Origin: Tanypteryx hageni
Taxonomy: Eukaryota; Arthropoda; Insecta; Odonata; Petaluridae
Length of the DNA: 64,000 nt
NCBI GenBank assembly: GCA_028673005.1
Contig: CM054115.1
Coordinates: forward strand, 744,001-808,000
Direction of reading: 5' to 3'
The notes under the pieces were generated by a model that ran no database searches, was not told where the DNA came from, and worked only from the letters and a program-made list of their open reading frames with translations. How positions within the stretch are numbered: the stretch's first letter is position 1; each line of letters begins with the position of its first letter. Positions 35,397-47,020 of this stretch are shown in pieces. Made by a program: the position numbers and the translations under genes.

Positions 35397-36480
35397 CTAT
35401 CGTCTTTGAAGCTTTTCCGCATGTTTGACACAGTTTTCCCAATCACTTCTCGTTACTTTCTCCAGTTCTTCATTCATCAACACCTCGACATCGGCCAACC
35501 GGAAGGTGTTATTCCTTTTTCCTACTTGGTCTTTCACCTGCGCCCATATCAGTTCAATAGGATTGTAATGGCAGTGATAAGGAGGGAGACGTACTACCGT
35601 ATGACCTCTTGTCCGCACAATACAATCCAATTCATAAGAGTTGGTTCTTGGCTTCAGTAATTTAACCAAATAAAGCAGCTCTGCCCGGGTTTGATTCGCA
35701 TCGTGGTGTATATTTCGTGTCGAGAGCCATGCCAGAATGTCAGCCTTTCTTGTGTTGGAAGACGGCGTTTTGTCGAGGATAACAGAATGATAACTTGCGT
35801 TATCCATAACAATTGTCGCACCTTTTATTTCTCTCTCATCGAGAATATCTAAAAATTTCAAAGACCAGGTTTTGAAAACACTAGCGTTCATGTCTGTGTG
35901 ATAGTCATCACTGGAAGACTTGACTTTTGGCCGGAACACAAGTTTGCATCCTTCTAAAAAACCAGTCTCTGCTGATCCCACATGGCACACAATAACTCTC
36001 CCATACTTTCCAATCGGGACTTTCAATCCACCCTCACCATCTTCATTCTGCCATATCTTTTTTGGGGCGTAGTTCTGGTTGACCCACGTCTCATCCAAAT
36101 AAAATGTGATCATTGGGGTTGATTTTGTTTCGGAGGTCATTCATTGTACGTAAAAACGTAACTCGAGCCATAACTACGTCCATTCTTTCCAGAAGGAATT
36201 TCCTTCCGTCGTTAGTCTTCCTATATTTAAAGCCCATTGATTTTAAAATCCTCCATAGTGACGTAATTTGCCACTGAAAGTTCATTTCTGCCAGTATTTG
36301 TTTAAAAGTAGGATATTCTCCCTTTTCGTAGTAACTCAGTACCTTTCTGCGAATAATGTCCTTATCGAAGTCGTCAATTCTTAAAGCGTCTCTTTTCCTC
36401 TTCATCTGTTTACGGGGAGACCTGAATACGGTGGATCCCGAGGCTTCAAAACTATCGCGTCCTTCTTGTTCTGTGTTCAC
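35397..36480 (-). pseudogene. IS630/Tc1-like DDE transposase with long catalytic spacing (DD82E type), frameshifted
   Basis: The first part (ATG at 36480, 129 residues) is an N-terminal helix-turn-helix region (YEKGEYPTFKQILAEMNFQW, SLWRILKSMGFKYRK). A frameshift near 36115-36125 leads to the catalytic part: ITFYLDETWVNQN (first Asp), TIVMDNASYH (second Asp) and YHCHYNPIELIWAQVKDQV (Glu). I count 82 residues between the second Asp and the Glu, far more than the 34 of Tc1. This matches a DD82E group of the IS630-Tc1-mariner class that I recall as named Sailor. The 5' side runs straight into a LINE fragment, so that end is probably truncated or inserted there. TIRs were not identified. Confidence 0.5.
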
Positions 36481-37776
36481 TGCATTTTCTTGTTCCTTGC
36501 TTTTTCGGAATTGGAATCATAATTGCTTTGACGAAATCCTCTGGCCACATCCCCTTGTTATAGATAGCATTACACAACTTCACTATTTCTTCCAGTCCTT
36601 CCTCATTAAGACACTTAAATAATTCTATCGGTATCTCATCTACCCCCATTGCCTTCCCATTCTTCATATCCTTTATTGCTTGTAGCACCTCTATTTTCAA
36701 TATCGAAACTCCTGTTTCGTCATTATTTATTTCATCCTGCTCTTCAATACGGACATCCTTTGGTTTTTCATTTGATTTGTACAACTCCTCCATGTATTCT
36801 CTCCATCTATTAAGGACCTCCTCTTCCTTATATAGAACTTTATCTTCTTTACTTGCAATCTCTTTCACACATGCACTTGTTCTCCATCTATCCCACGTTA
36901 CATTTTTTACTTTCTTATACATCAAGTCATACATTCCTTTTCTCTCTAGATCTTCTATATCTGAGCATTCCTCCTCTAGCCATCTCTCCCTTGCTTTTTG
37001 GGTTTCTCTTCTTAGTTCATTATTCAGTTTCCTGTATTTCCTTTTTCCATCTTCATCAGTCCTGCTTCTGTATTGCCTTCTTTCTTCCATCTTTTCTATC
37101 ATTTCATTTGTCACCCATGGCTTCATTATTCATTTACCTTTGAAAAACCCAATAGCCTGTTCTGCTGTTTTCCTTATAGCCTTCTTTATCCTATTCCATG
37201 CTTCATCCACATTTTCCTCCGACACGTTTTCTCTTTTGATTGCCTGAGCTAATTTTTCTCCTATTCTTTCTTTTCCTACTGTGGCTATTTTCTCTAAGTC
37301 CCATTTCCTAACTATCTTAGCCTTCTTAACCCTCTTCAAGGCCAGTTTTATTTCGGCCATGAGGAGCACATGATCACTGTCAATGTCTGCTCCTGGAAGT
37401 CCATATGCTTTTTTTACTCCATTTCTGTATCTTTCTTCCACTAAAATATAATCTATTTGATATCTGGCTCCATCTCCTGGTGATTTACACGTGTATAGCC
37501 TTTTCTTATGATTTTCAAACCAAGTATTTGATATGAACATCCTCTTCTCTTTACAGAACTCGACAAGTCTTTCACCTCTTTCATTTCTTTTCCCTAGTCC
37601 AAATTTTCCTACTACTTGGTCTTCTCTTCCCTCTCCTACCACAGCGTTCCAATCGCCCATCACTATCTTGCAACAGTTTTTACATTCCTCCTCCATAATA
37701 TTTTCTATCTTCTCGTATATTTCTTCAACAGCCTCATCTTCATGTTGGCTGGTCGTCATATAAACTTGTATCAACA
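36481..37776 (-). pseudogene. Non-LTR retrotransposon fragment: APE endonuclease and start of RT
   Basis: Reading leftward, one frame carries KIVMGDWNAVVGEGRE, YQIDYILVEERYRNGV and IDSDHVLLMAEIKLAL, the core of an APE-type endonuclease of the kind often annotated as craniofacial-development-protein-2-like. A TGA at 37130-37132 interrupts it, and the same frame resumes with a charged linker. The beginning of a reverse transcriptase follows: VLQAIKDMKNGKAMGVDEIP, then WPEDFVKAIMIPIPKKQG. It stops abruptly near 36470, where the DD82E sequence starts, so the palm motifs are missing. The 5' end is truncated at a (CA)n tract. The family looks RTE-like or of the Jockey group; I cannot decide. The C-terminal piece of a similar LINE lies at 47590-47825. 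Confidence 0.5.
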
Positions 37777-37803
37777 GTAGATCTTTTGGGTGCATTCCTA
37801 TTC

Positions 37804-38240
<437 letters not shown>

Positions 38241-38264
38241 GACATTGTAAGGGGGCTAATAGGG

Positions 38265-41116
38265 TTAGCGGAGGTTGAGGCCAGGCGGAGAGAAAGAGTC
38301 AAGAAGATGTATTTGTGCAAGTTCCCAGTGTCGGAGAAGGGGGGCATGAGTGTCATTGGGTAAGGCGCGAATGACCCTTACAATGTAGCAACTATTGAAG
38401 GGGACATTGTGGGCATTGGCGTGTAATGCAACTGGGAGGGGGCGTCTGAGAGACACGCTATTCCGGTGACCGTTCATGCGGATATTTAACGGATCGCTGG
38501 TGAGGCCTACATAAAACGCGGGACAAAGAGTGCAGGTAAGGAGGTAAATGACGTTACGGGTGGTGCAGTTGCTTCTAGAGGTGATGGGGTAGGTGATACT
38601 GGTGGAGGGACTCGAGAAAGAAGATGAGGGTAGGTGGATAGGGCAAATGAGGCAGCGAGGTTTGCCGCAGGAGTGAGAGAGACCCTATGGCAAGTGGCGT
38701 GGTAGAAGTGGGAAGTTCCTTCATCCACAAGATATTTCCCAAATTGGAGGGCCGGCGGAAGGAGAGGAGCGGGGGATTGGCAAAAAGGTTGGTAAAGAGG
38801 GACTGGTGGGAGGAAGAGGTAAGAATTGGGTGGGCAGCATGGAGGATTGTTTTGAGGGCTTCGTGGATACCAGGAAGAAAAAGTGTAGTAAGAGTGAGTG
38901 GAGGGGTTGATACAGGGATAGTAGGTGTGTGTGGAAGGGATCCATGGTTGCTAGGCCTCATCGCCCTATGGATCTGCTCGCGGACCAAGACTGGAGGGTA
39001 GCCACGTTTGAGGAGAGCGTCCTCGAGGACAGAGTAGTATTGTAGAAGGGAAGCTCTATCAGAACAAAGCCTTCATCCTCGACGAGCTAGGGCAGAGGGG
39101 ATAGAGGTTTTGGTATGAAGGGGATGGCAGCTACCAAATTGGAGATATTGGAGGCTGTTGGTGGGTTTGATATGAACACAGGTGCGAATTTTGCTGTCTT
39201 GAAGGTAAAGATCGACATCCAGGAATGTAATGTGGGAGGTAGAGGATTGGTGGGTGAAAGAGAGTGAAGGATGGGAGGAGAGGCGTGAGAGAAAGGAATA
39301 GAGAGAATCAGGTCCATGCGTCCAAATGAGGAAGACATCGTCGATGTATCTCAGCCACAAAAGTGGTCTGAGTGGTACGTTGAGGAAGAGTCGTTCCCAT
39401 TCTCCCAAGTAACAATTGGCGTATGAAGGCGCAATACGGGTGCCCATCGCAGTGCCTCTAATTTGAAGGTAGTGACGCCCATCGAAGGAGAAGTTGTTCA
39501 TTTTTAGCACCATAGCTGCCAAGTCTAATAAGAAATGGGAGGAAGGTCTTACGTCGGGTGGTCTTGAGTCCAGGAGTTTACTAAGGGCAGAGAGTCCATC
39601 ATCGTGGGGGATGTTTGTGTAGAGGGAACAGACATCGATAGTGGCCAAAATGGTATTGGGTGGGAGAGGAAAGGGGAGGTGTTTGAGGCGTTTGAGAAAG
39701 TGGTTAGTGTCTTGGATGAAGGAAGGGAATTGACGAATGAGAGGTTGTAGGTGGGAGGAAACGAAGGCGGAGATGCGTTCTGTAGGGGAGTTAAAGCTGG
39801 CAACAATGGGGCGGCCGGGGATGTTGGGTTTGTGGATTTTAGGGAGAAGGTAGAATGTGGATGTGCGGGGTTTGTAGGGGATCAATAGAGCAATGGCGGA
39901 ATCGGAAAGGCCTTCCTGTTTTCCCGAGGAAGGAAGATAGGACGAAATTTTGTCGGAGTGGTGGTCTGTGGGGTTGGAAGTAAGGTGATGGTAAAAAGTT
40001 TCGTCAGAAAGTTGGCGCTAGGCTTCCTCGTTATATTTGGCGCGATCCATCACAACCGTGGTGGTGGCCTTGTCGGCAGGGAGGATGATGATATGGTCAC
40101 TATGTTTGAGTGTAGAAATAGCATGTCTTTCACGTCTGGTAAGATTATCTGTATGGTCGATAAGATCGGAAAAGTTGGGTTGGGAGACTCTGGAAAGGAT
40201 ATAATTGAGGTATTGTTCGACCGGGTGTAGGGAAGGAAGGGTGGGTGGAATGTATTGGGAAGGAGGTTTGAAGATGGAAAAGGTAGGTGGAAGGCCGAGA
40301 GGGAGTTTAGGGTTAGCAGAGGTGAGAGAGTCTTCTTTGGGAGGGTTGGTTTTTAGACGTAGTGTGCGGGCAGAAGGACTGGACGTCGGCAAGGAGGCGA
40401 AAATGATCAAATTTGGTGGTGGGACAAAAAGAAAGACCGCGTGATAGGAGTTCATTCTCGGCAGGGGTAAGTACGTGGGAGGAAAGGTTCAAGACATCAT
40501 CTGGTTGGCAAGATGAAGAGGTGGTGGCAGGAGTGTGCGAAAAATAGGAGCGCTTCAAAGGTTTGCGGGTTAGGAAAGTGTGGGTCTTTTTCAGGATATA
40601 GAGTGATGGTGGCGTTGGGAATCCCAGGAGATCCGCAAGACAGGGAGTTTGGCCGATGAGTGGCGGGGAAGGAGGTGGTTTGTTGACCTCGCCAGCTGAT
40701 ATGGACGGAAGGGGAAGACCAAGTTTGAGGTGCCGGACGCAAAGCAGAGAGAGTTTACGGGGAAGTATGTTGCGATGTGCGGTAATACCATTAGCCGCTT
40801 GAAGGAAAGCGGCGTGAAGGTCGGATATGGATTGCGAAGAATGAGGAAGATAAAGAACGAGAGATTTGCAATTAGCGAAGTGGGTGTTAGAGAGGGTGGT
40901 ATAATGGTGTATGGTGGAACGGATAATATGGATAGAGGCGAGGTGATACGTGAGGGCTAGGGAAGCGCGGATAGGGACAGAAAGGCCTGAAAGAGGAATT
41001 CTGATGGTGAGGCATTTGGGGGTGAGTCCAAGTGCAAGGCAGGAGTTGAGGAATTCGATCTGGCTGTTGAGGGTGATGTGTCTGCGGAGATGATAACGGA
41101 GACGGGTCAGTTCCAT
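38265..41116 (-). pseudogene. Penelope-like element RT with C-terminal GIY-YIG domain, stops and frameshifts
   Basis: The start is the ATG at 41116 (context ACCATGG). The N-terminal domain includes PLSGLSVPIRASLALTYHLA and LSSHVLTPAENELLSRGLSF. After a frameshift in 40455-40313 one frame runs from about 40450 to 38575 with a TAG at 40018-40020 and a TGA at 39073-39075. It carries IIILPADKATTTVVMD, TSTFYLLPKIHKPNIPGRPI, ATIDVCSLYTNIPHDDG, RGTAMGTRIAPSYANCYLG and the catalytic LRYIDDVFLIW. A further shift near 38570 leads to the GIY-YIG module (VIYLLTCTLCPAFYVGLTSD, IRMNGHR) ending at 38265. Penelope RTs prime at ends made by this endonuclease. Domain order and length of about 950 codons are right for the family; this copy is dead. 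Confidence 0.5.
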
Positions 41117-41207
41117 GGTGTATGAGAAAGATAAGAGGAAAAGACGACAGGAGAGAAACGTAAACGTAACAAATAAGGAGAAAAAAGGACGGTATATATA
41201 TTTAGAC

Positions 41208-41387
41208 TTAAGGAAATGAAAAGGTAGTGATGAGGGTGCCCAGCGGACACTTACCAAGTCGTTGACCAAGTTGGCAGGCTGCTGGGGGCGTCGAAGAGAT
41301 ACGTTGAACACAAAAACAAAAAACACGCAAGCTTATCGGGCCTATGCCCTTTTTCAGCAGTAGAGTAAATGAGAGTGACACACTGAG
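41208..41387 (-). repeat. Penelope pseudo-LTR, upstream copy, first half
   Basis: Near-identical to 37908-38106 apart from an internal 20-bp deletion. It is cut at 41387 by the hAT insertion and resumes at 44177. Confidence 0.5.
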
Positions 41388-41901
41388 CAGTGGCGGCTCG
41401 TGTATAGGCACTGCGGAACTGCAGCACTCCCTATTTCCACTTGATATTATCGATAACATTTAATATAATGAGTTCTTTTTTCTTTAATTCTTTCTTTATT
41501 TTTGTAGTACAATATATATTCCTTAAGCTTAATGTCAGTACTTCAGTAGCCATCCCCCAGTTTATGAAAAAGATACAAAATCTTTGTATGGAACTGTGCA
41601 CTTCACAGTGCCAGCGACGTGGTGTTTGACTGTTGTGCGCATGCGCACATAGGAGGGGGGAAGGGGAGGAAGGCGGGACTGCCAGGTAGAGAGAGCACTG
41701 TTGCTCTCGCAGTGCCGGCTCTGGCGTGATGGTGGAAGGAAGTTTTTTTTTACTCAGCGTGTGTTGTGCTTAAAAACCGTGTACCATATTCTTGAATGTG
41801 ATAAAGTGTAGAAGAGTGTAGAATTAGATTATTATTCTGCTTCCAGCTATTCTATTTGATTAATTTTTTTCGGTTCTTTTATTTAACAGAAAACTTTGAC
41901 C

Positions 41902-43981
41902 ATGGCCTTGCATCCCCAAGAAATAAGTTCTGTGACTGTAAGTGAACTTCAACAGCTTAAGTTTTCACAGCTATCTCTCCATGAGAAAGTTACAGTTAAG
42001 AAAAGAGGTCGTTCAACACCTGATATTCTAATATCTCAGCCAGGCAAAATCAACAACAAGAAATATATTCGTAGCTTTAATTCTGAATGGTACCAACGGA
42101 AAAGTTGGCTTTGCGGCTGTGAAGTAAAAAATGCACTGTTTTGCTTCCCGTGTTTGCTGTTTGGAGGTGATGTACTGTGGACAAAAGATGGTTTTAGAAA
42201 TATAAACAAAATGAAAGAAAAAACTGAAAAGCATGAGAAGTCAAAGAAGCACATTGATAATGTTGTTTCACTGTCACTTTTAGGAACCGTAAGTATTAAG
42301 GAGAAATTTAGTGAGGCATACAGACTTTCAATCAATGAGCATAATATAAAAGTTAAAAAGAACCGTGAAATTTTGTCCAAAATAATAGACTGCATTTACT
42401 TTTGTGGAAACTTTGAAACTCCCTTACGTGGACATGATGAAAAAGACGACTCAGTAAATCCAGGGGTATTTAGAGGATTAGTAAATTTTGCATCTCAATT
42501 AGATTCAGATTTGAAGAATCACTTAGAAACCAGTGCAGTCTTCAAAGGTGTTTCTAAGACCATTCAGAATGAGATACTTGACTGCCTGCTACAAATATAC
42601 CATGAGGAGATAAGGACGGAAATTAGAAAAGCTTCCTTTGTAGCTGTCATGGCTGATGACACAACAGATGTTTTGGAACACACTCAAATGGTCCTTGTTC
42701 TACGGTACGTATTGAATGAAGAAATATTTGAGCGTTTTTGGGGATTCTTTATTCCAGAAAATCAAACTGCAGATGGCATATCAAAACGTATTTTAGAACA
42801 ATTGGACATAATCCTTCAAGGAAATGGACAAAAACTGATAGCTCAGACATTTGATGGTGCAAATGTCATGAAAGGCAAAAAAGCAGGAGTTCAAGCAAAA
42901 ATAAAAGCAGTTTATAGTAATGCACATTTCATTCACTGTTATGCACATCAACTTAATTTAATAATGAGAAATGCAGCAAGTATTACACGAAACACAAGAA
43001 TATTTCTCTCTAACATTCTGGCTATTCCAACATTCTTCTCAAGATCACCACAACGTGTCAATTCTCAAGAAACATATGGACGTCAGCATTCCACGTCCAT
43101 CCTCTACAAGGTGGAATTTCAACATACGGACCATAAACAGAGTTCATGAAAATTTGCAACCTTTAAAAAACTGCCTTACTGAAATTCAGTCAACATCAAA
43201 TGCAGATCAAACCATTGCAGAAGCAACAGGAATTTTAAAATACCTGAATGATGATAATTTCAAGTTTTGGTTAGAGCTTTTTCATCAGATTATGCCTCAT
43301 GTTGAAATAATTTACAACCAAATGCAATCTCGAGAAATTAGTGTGTTTAAAGTTAATGAATATATAACAAATTTCAAAACTGCTATTTTAGAATTGAGAA
43401 ACTCAAAGTACTGTGAGAATCCTTCAAAGACACTCATGGCAGAAGCTAAGGAAGTGTGTGACTATATATGTGTTGATATAATGGACAGATATTCTTCCAC
43501 TAAACACTTAGTAGCTGATAAATTGTTCAACAAGAAATGCTTCACTAGATTTAAGAATGAACATCCCACAAAAGAGATAGTACTGACCACTGAAGCTTAT
43601 CACATGAATGACAAAGAAAAGCTTGAAACTGAACTAATAGTATTCTATTGTAGGACTGATATTCATAAATATTGCAAATTAATTGAGCTGCTGAAATTTA
43701 TCTTGGAAAATAATCTAGATGATGTTTTTAGTGAAATTACGAAACTGATAAAAATCCTCTTGACAATTCCCATGACTACATCAGAGACAGAGCGCTGCTT
43801 TTCAACATTGAAAAGAATAAAAACTTTTTTAAGAAGCACTATGAATTCGGAAAGACTAAATGCGCTTGCAGTACTTTCAATGGAGAAAAATTTTCTCAAT
43901 TGCCATCCAGAGATCAAGGAGAAAATCATTGAACTTTTTGCGCAAATTAAAACAAGAAGAATGGATTTCATTTTTAAATGA
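41902..43981 (+). pseudogene. hAT transposase (TTF zinc finger, DUF4371-type, C-terminal dimerisation), single frameshift
   Basis: ATG at 41902 in ACCATGG context. Near residues 50-90 a TTF-type zinc finger is seen (SEWYQRKSWLCGCEVKNALF, FCFPCLLFG). Next come KASFVAVMADDTTDVLEHTQ (first catalytic Asp), IAQTFDGANVMKGKKAGVQ (second) and HFIHCYAHQLNLIM, typical of ZMYM1-like hAT proteins. At about 43050-43060 one base shifts the frame: the first frame stops at 43149 and the other continues with PRPSSTRWNF. It ends in the hATC dimerisation region (PMTTSETERCFSTLKRIKTF, RLNALAVLSMEKN), stopping at 43981. About 690 residues, normal for the family. Only this one lesion was seen, so the insertion is young; whether it is a real mutation or an assembly error is open. 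Confidence 0.5.
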
Positions 43982-44066
43982 ATAGATCAAGCTTGAACTG
44001 TAACAATTTAAGTTAAAGTAAGTTAAAAATGTTTGCTTTTTTTGTTAAGATTTTATCAAGTTCCTG

Positions 44067-44072
44067 AATAAA
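44067..44072 (+). promoter_or_regulatory. Poly(A) signal of the hAT transposase gene
   Basis: AATAAA 86 bp after the transposase stop and about 100 bp before the right terminal repeat, a reasonable place for the transcript end. Confidence 0.5.
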
Positions 44073-44176
44073 TTTTCTTTTTATACATGTTTATTTCCTT
44101 TTACACAATTTTAAAACAAAGGCTAAAAACTTTCTGGAGCAGCACCCCCACTAATTTTAGCTACGAGCCGCCACTG

Positions 44177-44302
44177 TCACTGAGCACGGAATGACAGGGT
44201 GATGTGGGGAGGTTGATGATCGGAGGAGGCGGCGAGTAGGAGGGGTGGATAGCCAATAAGGAGGGAGTGTGATGAGGTAGAGTGCGAATAGTTACAAAGT
44301 TA
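44177..44302 (-). repeat. Penelope pseudo-LTR, upstream copy, second half
   Basis: Resumes the pseudo-LTR after the hAT element (CACTGAGC, then GAGGTTGATGATCGGAGGAG) and matches 38112-38240 until GTTACAAAGT, where a TA-rich tract begins. Confidence 0.5.
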
Positions 44303-44342
44303 TATATATATACATATATACACTTAAGGAAATTAAAAGGTA

Positions 44343-44343
<1 letters not shown>

Positions 44344-44415
<72 letters not shown>
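44344..44415. repeat. (TA)n microsatellite
   Basis: Long uninterrupted TA run between two Penelope-type pseudo-LTR fragments. Confidence 0.5.
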
Positions 44416-44416
<1 letters not shown>

Positions 44417-44620
44417 CAACTTACGGAAAAGGAAAGGTAAAATGAATATATGGATGTCAACAAGGTGTTGGGATGAGGAAACCCAGTGAGCACTCACCAA
44501 TCAGACGACTTCAGGTTGGCGAGGCCCCGGGGATGTCGAAGCGACACACGTAACACAAAAACACAGAAACATCACAAACGTAAAGCTTTCGGAACTACTC
44601 CTTCTTCAGCTACAGAGAGA
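44416..44620 (-). repeat. Second-family Penelope pseudo-LTR fragment
   Basis: It starts AACAACTTACGGAAAAGG, and includes GTTGGCGAGGCCCCGGGG, GATGTCGAAGCGACACACG and AAGCTTTCGGAACTACTCC, then TTCTTCAGC. The order of blocks parallels the first family (CTTATCGGGCC, TTCTTCAGC, GTCGAAGAGACACG). A reverse-complement copy lies at 48470-48664. Both are bordered by (TA)n. Confidence 0.5.
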
Positions 44621-44680
44621 GAATATATATATATATACATACATATATATGTGTGTGTGTGTGTGTTTGTCTGTGTGTAC
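44621..44680. repeat. Compound (TA)n/(GT)n microsatellite
   Basis: GA-, TA- and GT-dinucleotide blocks between the pseudo-LTR fragment and a 23-bp stub of the satellite-associated module (ACTTCCAGATGAGCTGGAGA, 44681-44703). Confidence 0.5.
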
Positions 44681-44703
44681 ACTTCCAGATGAGCTGGAGA
44701 CTA

Positions 44704-45205
44704 CATTTTTACTTTCTCCATATACGTAGCATAGGGGAAATTATTGTATTCACGAAAAAATTCGATGTCAAGATTTTAACGGAAATACACGTTTTGAGGT
44801 CCCCTGAACACGTTTTGACCATTTTCTCGATGTGTGATAGCTTTATTGTGGGTGCACTAACTCAAAAACTATTAATCAGGTCAATGCGAAATTCTATATT
44901 TAACATTTTTCTAAGAGTTTGAAGAACTGATTAGTTTTTCGTAAAAATCGGTTTACCGGAAGTGGGTGTTTACTCCTGTCACTTATCCGTTATTTACAAA
45001 TATTTGCTTAATTATTTAATAAATGTAGAACTGTGCTAGAATAAAAGTCGTAGGAAATTTTATTTTCTACAACCTTCGTTTGAAACATGTTTTCATATAA
45101 TGCATCGTTTAAGAGATATCTTATATTTTTACCTGCCAACACCACGCCACCTACCGACGACTCTTTGTTAACAATTGACGCTTAGTTACGTCTTAGTAAC
45201 GCCCA
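44704..45205 (+). repeat. Dispersed repeat 'family B', copy 2
   Basis: Same order of landmarks as 20035-20540 (TACTTTCTCCATATACG, ACGTTTTGAGGTCC, CACTTATCCG, AAGAGATATCTTATATTTTT, TTAACAATTGACGCTTA), with indels. It is followed directly by sequence matching the satellite backbone. Confidence 0.5.
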
Positions 45206-45405
45206 TTTTTATTTTCTTAATTGTCGGAGCTTTGTGGCTATATCCAATATCAGAAGGCTATGGTTTGAGTTTATTTCTGTTCTTTGTGAGGTATAAAATT
45301 TTCCCGCAGTTTCCTAAAATATTTATTATCATTTAACCTATTTGGAATTTTTATAAATATAACAGATATGGAGAAAGTCATGTGGTGGCCACGTCAGATT
45401 TTTTA
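45206..45405 (+). repeat. Relative of satellite backbone phase 170-340
   Basis: The stretch TTTATTTCTGTTCTTTGTG, ATATTTATTATCATTTAACC, TATTTGGAATTTTTA and TCATGTGGTGGCCAC aligns with 195-330 of the satellite unit in the same orientation. It joins family B on its left, so the satellite backbone contains a family B-linked segment. Confidence 0.5.
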
Positions 45406-46605
45406 TTTAGGTAGGACTGTATGGAAAACCGACTAAAAAAATTGAAAATCTCAATAGAGTGGAACTACGCAGCCAGCCGTTAAAAATTCGCTGTTTCTTA
45501 AACAAATTTTTTAAAGTTTCTGTATTTCCGAATGTCCCACCAAAACTTTACGTAAAGGTAGAATTTCGTAAAATAACGAAATAGGGATTACGGAAATTTT
45601 GATATTTTTGGTTGTCCGGCTGTTAAAAATTCTTAAAGTTTAAACAAATAGATTAATTTATATGCACTTAGTGACGACCTAGAGAGCTGAAATTTCTTTT
45701 TCTTATTTAAAGCTTAGTGCGCAGATGAGCAAATAAACATTTGAAGGTCTCCACGAGGTCGTAATTTCGGCAGGTAATGTTTTTAAAATTTTAACGATTA
45801 GATAAATATTATTTCATTTTTAGATGTCCTATAAATTAAAAATTCGGCAGAAATGAGTGGCATTATTACCCCGCAACGGATAAAAGTGGGTATAATATTC
45901 TTAAAATTGCCAATTTCAGGGATTGCTTTTACTACAACATTTACCCATAAAACAAAAAAGAAATCTGTGCAGGGGTGCAAACCTTTGAATAAAAAATATT
46001 TCTAATGATGAAATATATATTTCTGAAAAATTGATTTATTTTTCGAGGTGGATTATAGAAATTTTAATACCTATTATTATTTGTTTCGCCGTTAAAAATT
46101 CATAAATCTTAATCAAATAGAAAAAATTGATGGAATAAAGCCATCCGATGATCCTCTGCAGGCAGGCACAAGCTGTGAAGTGAAGTGAAATGTTTAGGTA
46201 TTTAGAATTGAGCCAGGGAGCTGAAATTTTAAAGTTATTTAGAGCTGACTCAGTGAAAATGCACAAATAAACGTTTTAATATCTCGATGAATGTTGCTGG
46301 GGCCGTTAAAAGATTTTCAAATCATAAACAGATTAGATTAGATAAATGCAATTTCGCTTATATATGTGCTAAAACTGGAAAACTTGGCAGAATAGTGTGA
46401 CATTAGTACCCCCACGATGGAATAAGTATAGTATTCTTAAAATTTCTAATTATATTGTTTGTTTTTACTCCAATATTGTCCCGTAAGGAAACAACGAAAA
46501 TCGGCGCAGAGGTGGAAACTTTTGAATGAAAAAAAATATTTCTAATGATGAAATATCTCCAAGGTGATATGCAATGCTTGCAGAATGCAAGCACCAATTA
46601 CTTTT
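45406..46605 (-). repeat. Inverted, degenerate modules of the satellite-associated element
   Basis: It begins TTTAGGTAGGA, includes ACCGACTAAAAAAATTG, GTATTTCCGAATGT and AAACAAATAGA blocks, and ends GCTTGCAGAATGCAAGCACC. The centre is repeated (a TTATAGAAATTTTAATA segment at 46064 resembles 45590), giving a length above one module. Short open frames here are accidental. Confidence 0.5.
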
Positions 46606-46612
46606 ATCTAAT

Positions 46613-46616
<4 letters not shown>

Positions 46617-46669
<53 letters not shown>

Positions 46670-46670
46670 G
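46617..46670. repeat. (TA)n microsatellite
   Basis: Uninterrupted TA run immediately beyond the end of the inverted modules. Confidence 0.5.
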
Positions 46671-47020
46671 TAAGAAGCGGCTATTTATAATGATTGACTA
46701 GGCTTTGTGCCTGGTTCGCAGTTTCGAATTTTTCATTCTCACATCACTCGCTAATATTATCATTCAAACACAAGGAACTCTCTAGATTAGTTAACGTAAG
46801 CCTTCAAAGCTCGTAGTAATTAATCCATCCAACTAAAGTATGGATTTTTCGTGTTTAAAAAGAAAACTCATTCGGAGGGTTAATGTAAAGGTTTTATTAT
46901 TTTCCTTTTCATTCGGGTTAAAATCGGGTATAAATAAGTTACAGATTTTTGGAGGCTTTAAAAAAAGTTGAATCTCGGGTAATTTTCGGATTTTCTTATT
47001 TTGTAATTAGGATAAAATTA
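46671..47020. other. AT-rich spacer, nothing recognised
   Basis: About 350 bp with no gene, terminal repeat or match to the other repeats in the window. Confidence 0.5.

Larger units (their letters stand above)
41388..44176 (+). mobile_element. hAT transposon (ZMYM1-like), nearly intact, inserted in a Penelope pseudo-LTR
   Basis: The ends are CAGTGGCGGCTCGT at 41388 and the exact inverse ACGAGCCGCCACTG ending at 44176. The flanking 8 bp, ACACTGAG (41380-41387) and TCACTGAG (44177-44184), differ at one base and represent the hAT target duplication. Removing the 2789 bp and one duplication restores the pseudo-LTR seen at 37908-38240, which shows the insertion directly. The insert carries one transposase gene in + orientation and a poly(A) signal. 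Confidence 0.5.
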
